In this document: positions 62,361-64,000 of the stretch, one piece after another
How the letters are laid out: every line of letters starts with the position of its first letter
How positions within the stretch are numbered: position 1 is the stretch's first letter
Source: Methanoculleus sp.
GTDB taxonomy: Archaea > Halobacteriota > Methanomicrobia > Methanomicrobiales > Methanoculleaceae
Direction: 5' to 3'
Assembly: GCF_030019085.1 (NCBI RefSeq)
Contig: NZ_JASEFJ010000004.1
Span: forward strand, 1-64,000
DNA length: 64,000 nt
Translations under genes and position numbers: made by a program
The notes under the pieces: model-generated
Seen by the model: only the letters and a program-made list of their open reading frames with translations
Told to the model about the DNA's origin: nothing
Databases searched by the model: none

Positions 62361-63224
62361 CTACTCAAAGAGGGAGGTCTTCTCCGGCGTCCATGCAGGG
62401 TCGATGAGAGAGAGGATTCGTGTTGTCGAGTCTGCGGTGTTCCTGGTCTCTTTTACCTGGTCTGGTCGGATGTGTGCGGCGCTCCCGGGAGAAACGCGTA
62501 TCGTCTCTCCAAGTGGTGTTGAAACCTCGATCTCACCATCGATCACGTAGAGGAGGTCGGAAGAGCCGAGAATCCCGTCATATCTAAGATACCCGCCGGG
62601 GAGCAGTTCAACGTAGGCGATGCTGTAGTCGATCGGTGTTTCGGTCATGTTCATCAACACCGGATTGATCAGGGTGTGGACCGCCACTCCTGTTTCGAGG
62701 CTCCACTCCGTCCCCTCTCGCGGGTCGGCGACGACGAGCAGCGCACGGTCTGTTACCCCGTCGATCGCCCCGGGCGCGTCACCCAGGATCTCGACTGCAG
62801 GCGTAAAGGGTGGCTGGATCACGGTGATGTAACGGAGATCTGTCTCCCCCGCCTGTGCTATCGACTGCAGCATTCCTTCCGGCAGGAGGATGGTCTCTCC
62901 CTCGCGGACTTCTAATGTCTCGTTCTCACAGCAAATCTTAGCCTCACCATCGAGCACGTAAACGAGTTCTGTCGCATTGATAAGGCGGTGCGGCGGTGTC
63001 GCGTTGCCCGGTGCGATGACGACAAGGCCCATGCTGTAGTTTGTCTGAATCTGCGGGGTCTCCTCGCCGATGATCCCGGTATATGTTGCCTGACCGTCAA
63101 ATATGGATACCGGGTCCGACGGCGCGATCAGGCTGACTCCAGCTTCCATCGGAGGTTTATCTGTGGCAATACATCCGCTGGAGAGGAGGATAAAGGCGAG
63201 GATGAGAATGACAATCCTGTACAT
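62361..63224 (-). CDS. Bicupin lipoprotein
   Basis: 287 residues from ATG 63224. A lipoprotein signal MYRIVILILAFILLSSGC ends in a lipobox-like cysteine, so it should be anchored outside the membrane. Two cupin barrels follow: residues ~60-150 (APGNATPPHRLINATELVYV, GEAKICCENETLEV) and ~190-275 (LLPGGYLRYDGILGSSDLLY, GEIEVSTPLGETIRV). A single metal-site histidine is visible in the first barrel (PPHRL) and none in the second. Ligand unknown; methanogens have several such extracytoplasmic cupins. Convergent with the metal ATPase. Confidence 0.85.
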   Translation of the reverse strand: MYRIVILILAFILLSSGCIATDKPPMEAGVSLIAPSDPVSIFDGQATYTGIIGEETPQIQTNYSMGLVVIAPGNATPPHRLINATELVYVLDGEAKICCENETLEVREGETILLPEGMLQSIAQAGETDLRYITVIQPPFTPAVEILGDAPGAIDGVTDRALLVVADPREGTEWSLETGVAVHTLINPVLMNMTETPIDYSIAYVELLPGGYLRYDGILGSSDLLYVIDGEIEVSTPLGETIRVSPGSAAHIRPDQVKETRNTADSTTRILSLIDPAWTPEKTSLFE

Positions 63225-64000
63225 GCTGAAAGTTCTGCGGTGGAAGGATGAAAAATGTGTATCATCTGCGTTGCTGGCGGGCAATTGCCAGAAACACGGG
63301 GAAGACTCTGGATAAGACCCTTGCCGGGTGGTGTGGGGGTGGTCAGCGAATACTGTTCCAGGTAACACGTCAAGAGAGGGGAAGGGGCGTTCCGTCCCCT
63401 CCCCGTCAGCCCTACCCCACGGGGGTGGTTCTCCATCGATACCGTGTCCGGGAGTGCATCTCCAGCACCAGGGTGGAACCTACCTTGCACGGCCATCCGG
63501 TTTATCGCCGATCACTGCCCGCCCCTTGAAGGGGCGGGAGGTGGCGGTGTTCTCCATCCAGGGAAGAAAGTGTCTGTGTGACACGATGAGACAGGGGCGA
63601 TTCTCCATGGATACACTGCTCTGCAGGTATCTCTGCTGGTATCAACACAACTCCATCACCGGGATCCTGTTTCTGCCCCTCGCCCCCGGGGTGGAGAAAG
63701 CGAACCTTCGCTTTATGTGGAGTCGCCGAACCGTGGTGCTCCGGGAGCAGACTACCTGCCGCAATGCCCGGGTAGATGAGGGTAGGGCCCTGCAAAGTAT
63801 GTTTGAACAGCTTATTTACGAGAATCATGCTATTATTTCTGGATAATTGTAAAAATACCGCTGTTGTGATTGTACTTCTGGAAGGGGCGACCATCACACC
63901 TGGCGTTAACGCGAAGACGAAGACTCGAAAGGTGGCTGAATGGTGAAATCTTGAGGGGGCCATAAACAAGATCGCCACCTTCGAATCCTCTTGAACAAAT
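63225..64000. repeat. Intergenic stretch rich in dispersed repeats, to window end
   Basis: GGTGGTTCTCCATCGATACC (63424-63443), GTGCATCTCC, GCACGGCCATCCGG, ATCGCCGATCACTGCC (63504-63519) and a GCCCGCCCC-TTGAA-GGGGCGGG hairpin (63519-63540) follow one another; a further TTCTCCATGGATACACTG lies at 63601. The order matches 30440-30562 and 51150-51330. The last 400 bases hold no convincing gene. Confidence 0.55.

Noticed and set aside
63502..63978. 158-codon minus-strand frame near the window end
   Set aside because: It passes through the dispersed hairpin repeat and has no protein-like motifs.

Overview
The window is chromosomal DNA of a GC-rich, hydrogen/formate-using methanogenic archaeon, most likely Methanoculleus or a close relative in Methanomicrobiales. 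The lineage call rests on Mmp10 (the McrA arginine methylase), SepCysS (tRNA-dependent cysteine synthesis), a formate channel plus formate dehydrogenase remnants, diphthamide synthase, HerA-NurA-Mre11-Rad50, archaeal-type promoters with TATA boxes, and tRNA genes lacking an encoded CCA. The genus is an inference; no rRNA gene is present.

Bases 1-20,000 are an accessory, strongly decaying region. It holds toxin-antitoxin type loci (a small protein plus GNAT at 3.7-4.4 kb, MntA-HepT at 11.6-12.3 kb), a Fic protein flanked on both sides by a repeated short motif, two AlbA_2/Schlafen-type regulators plus a DUF4062 relative broken by an in-frame TAA, an AAA ATPase-nuclease, and an AT-rich DUF3800-like gene. 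Between them lie wrecks: a surface-polysaccharide cluster (degT, wecB, wecC), an SDR epimerase, a second wecC piece, two Cdc6/Orc1 N-terminal pieces, an IS66 transposase tail, a holin-like remnant, and a frameshifted DUF4129/DUF4350-type membrane cluster.

Bases 20,500-39,600 are mostly ordinary metabolism: a sodium:solute symporter with a 37-residue accessory protein, a branched-chain amino acid operon (citramalate/isopropylmalate synthase, ilvB, ilvN), a DUF4013 membrane protein, tRNA-Leu(GAG), dph6 with a glutamine-amidotransferase-like partner, mmp10, a UPF0248 gene, tRNA-Thr(TGT), a DNA methyltransferase, a GntP-type permease, a CLC chloride channel and fdhC. Decay continues here: a broken AEC transporter and a chimera in which the start of fdhA is joined to the end of fdhB.

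Bases 39,600-63,200 are dominated by DNA end processing and RNA modification: the mre11-rad50-nurA-herA operon, pscS with a coupled 60-residue protein, thiI, a DUF2150/DUF5814 pair, a SugE-like exporter, a broken ADP-ribosylglycohydrolase, an AddB/AddA-like nuclease-helicase pair, a peroxiredoxin, a QueG-like iron-sulfur protein, a P1B metal ATPase and a bicupin lipoprotein. Intergenic spaces across the window carry at least three dispersed repeat families, two of them GC-rich hairpins resembling solo ends of IS200/IS605-type elements. No CRISPR array was seen.
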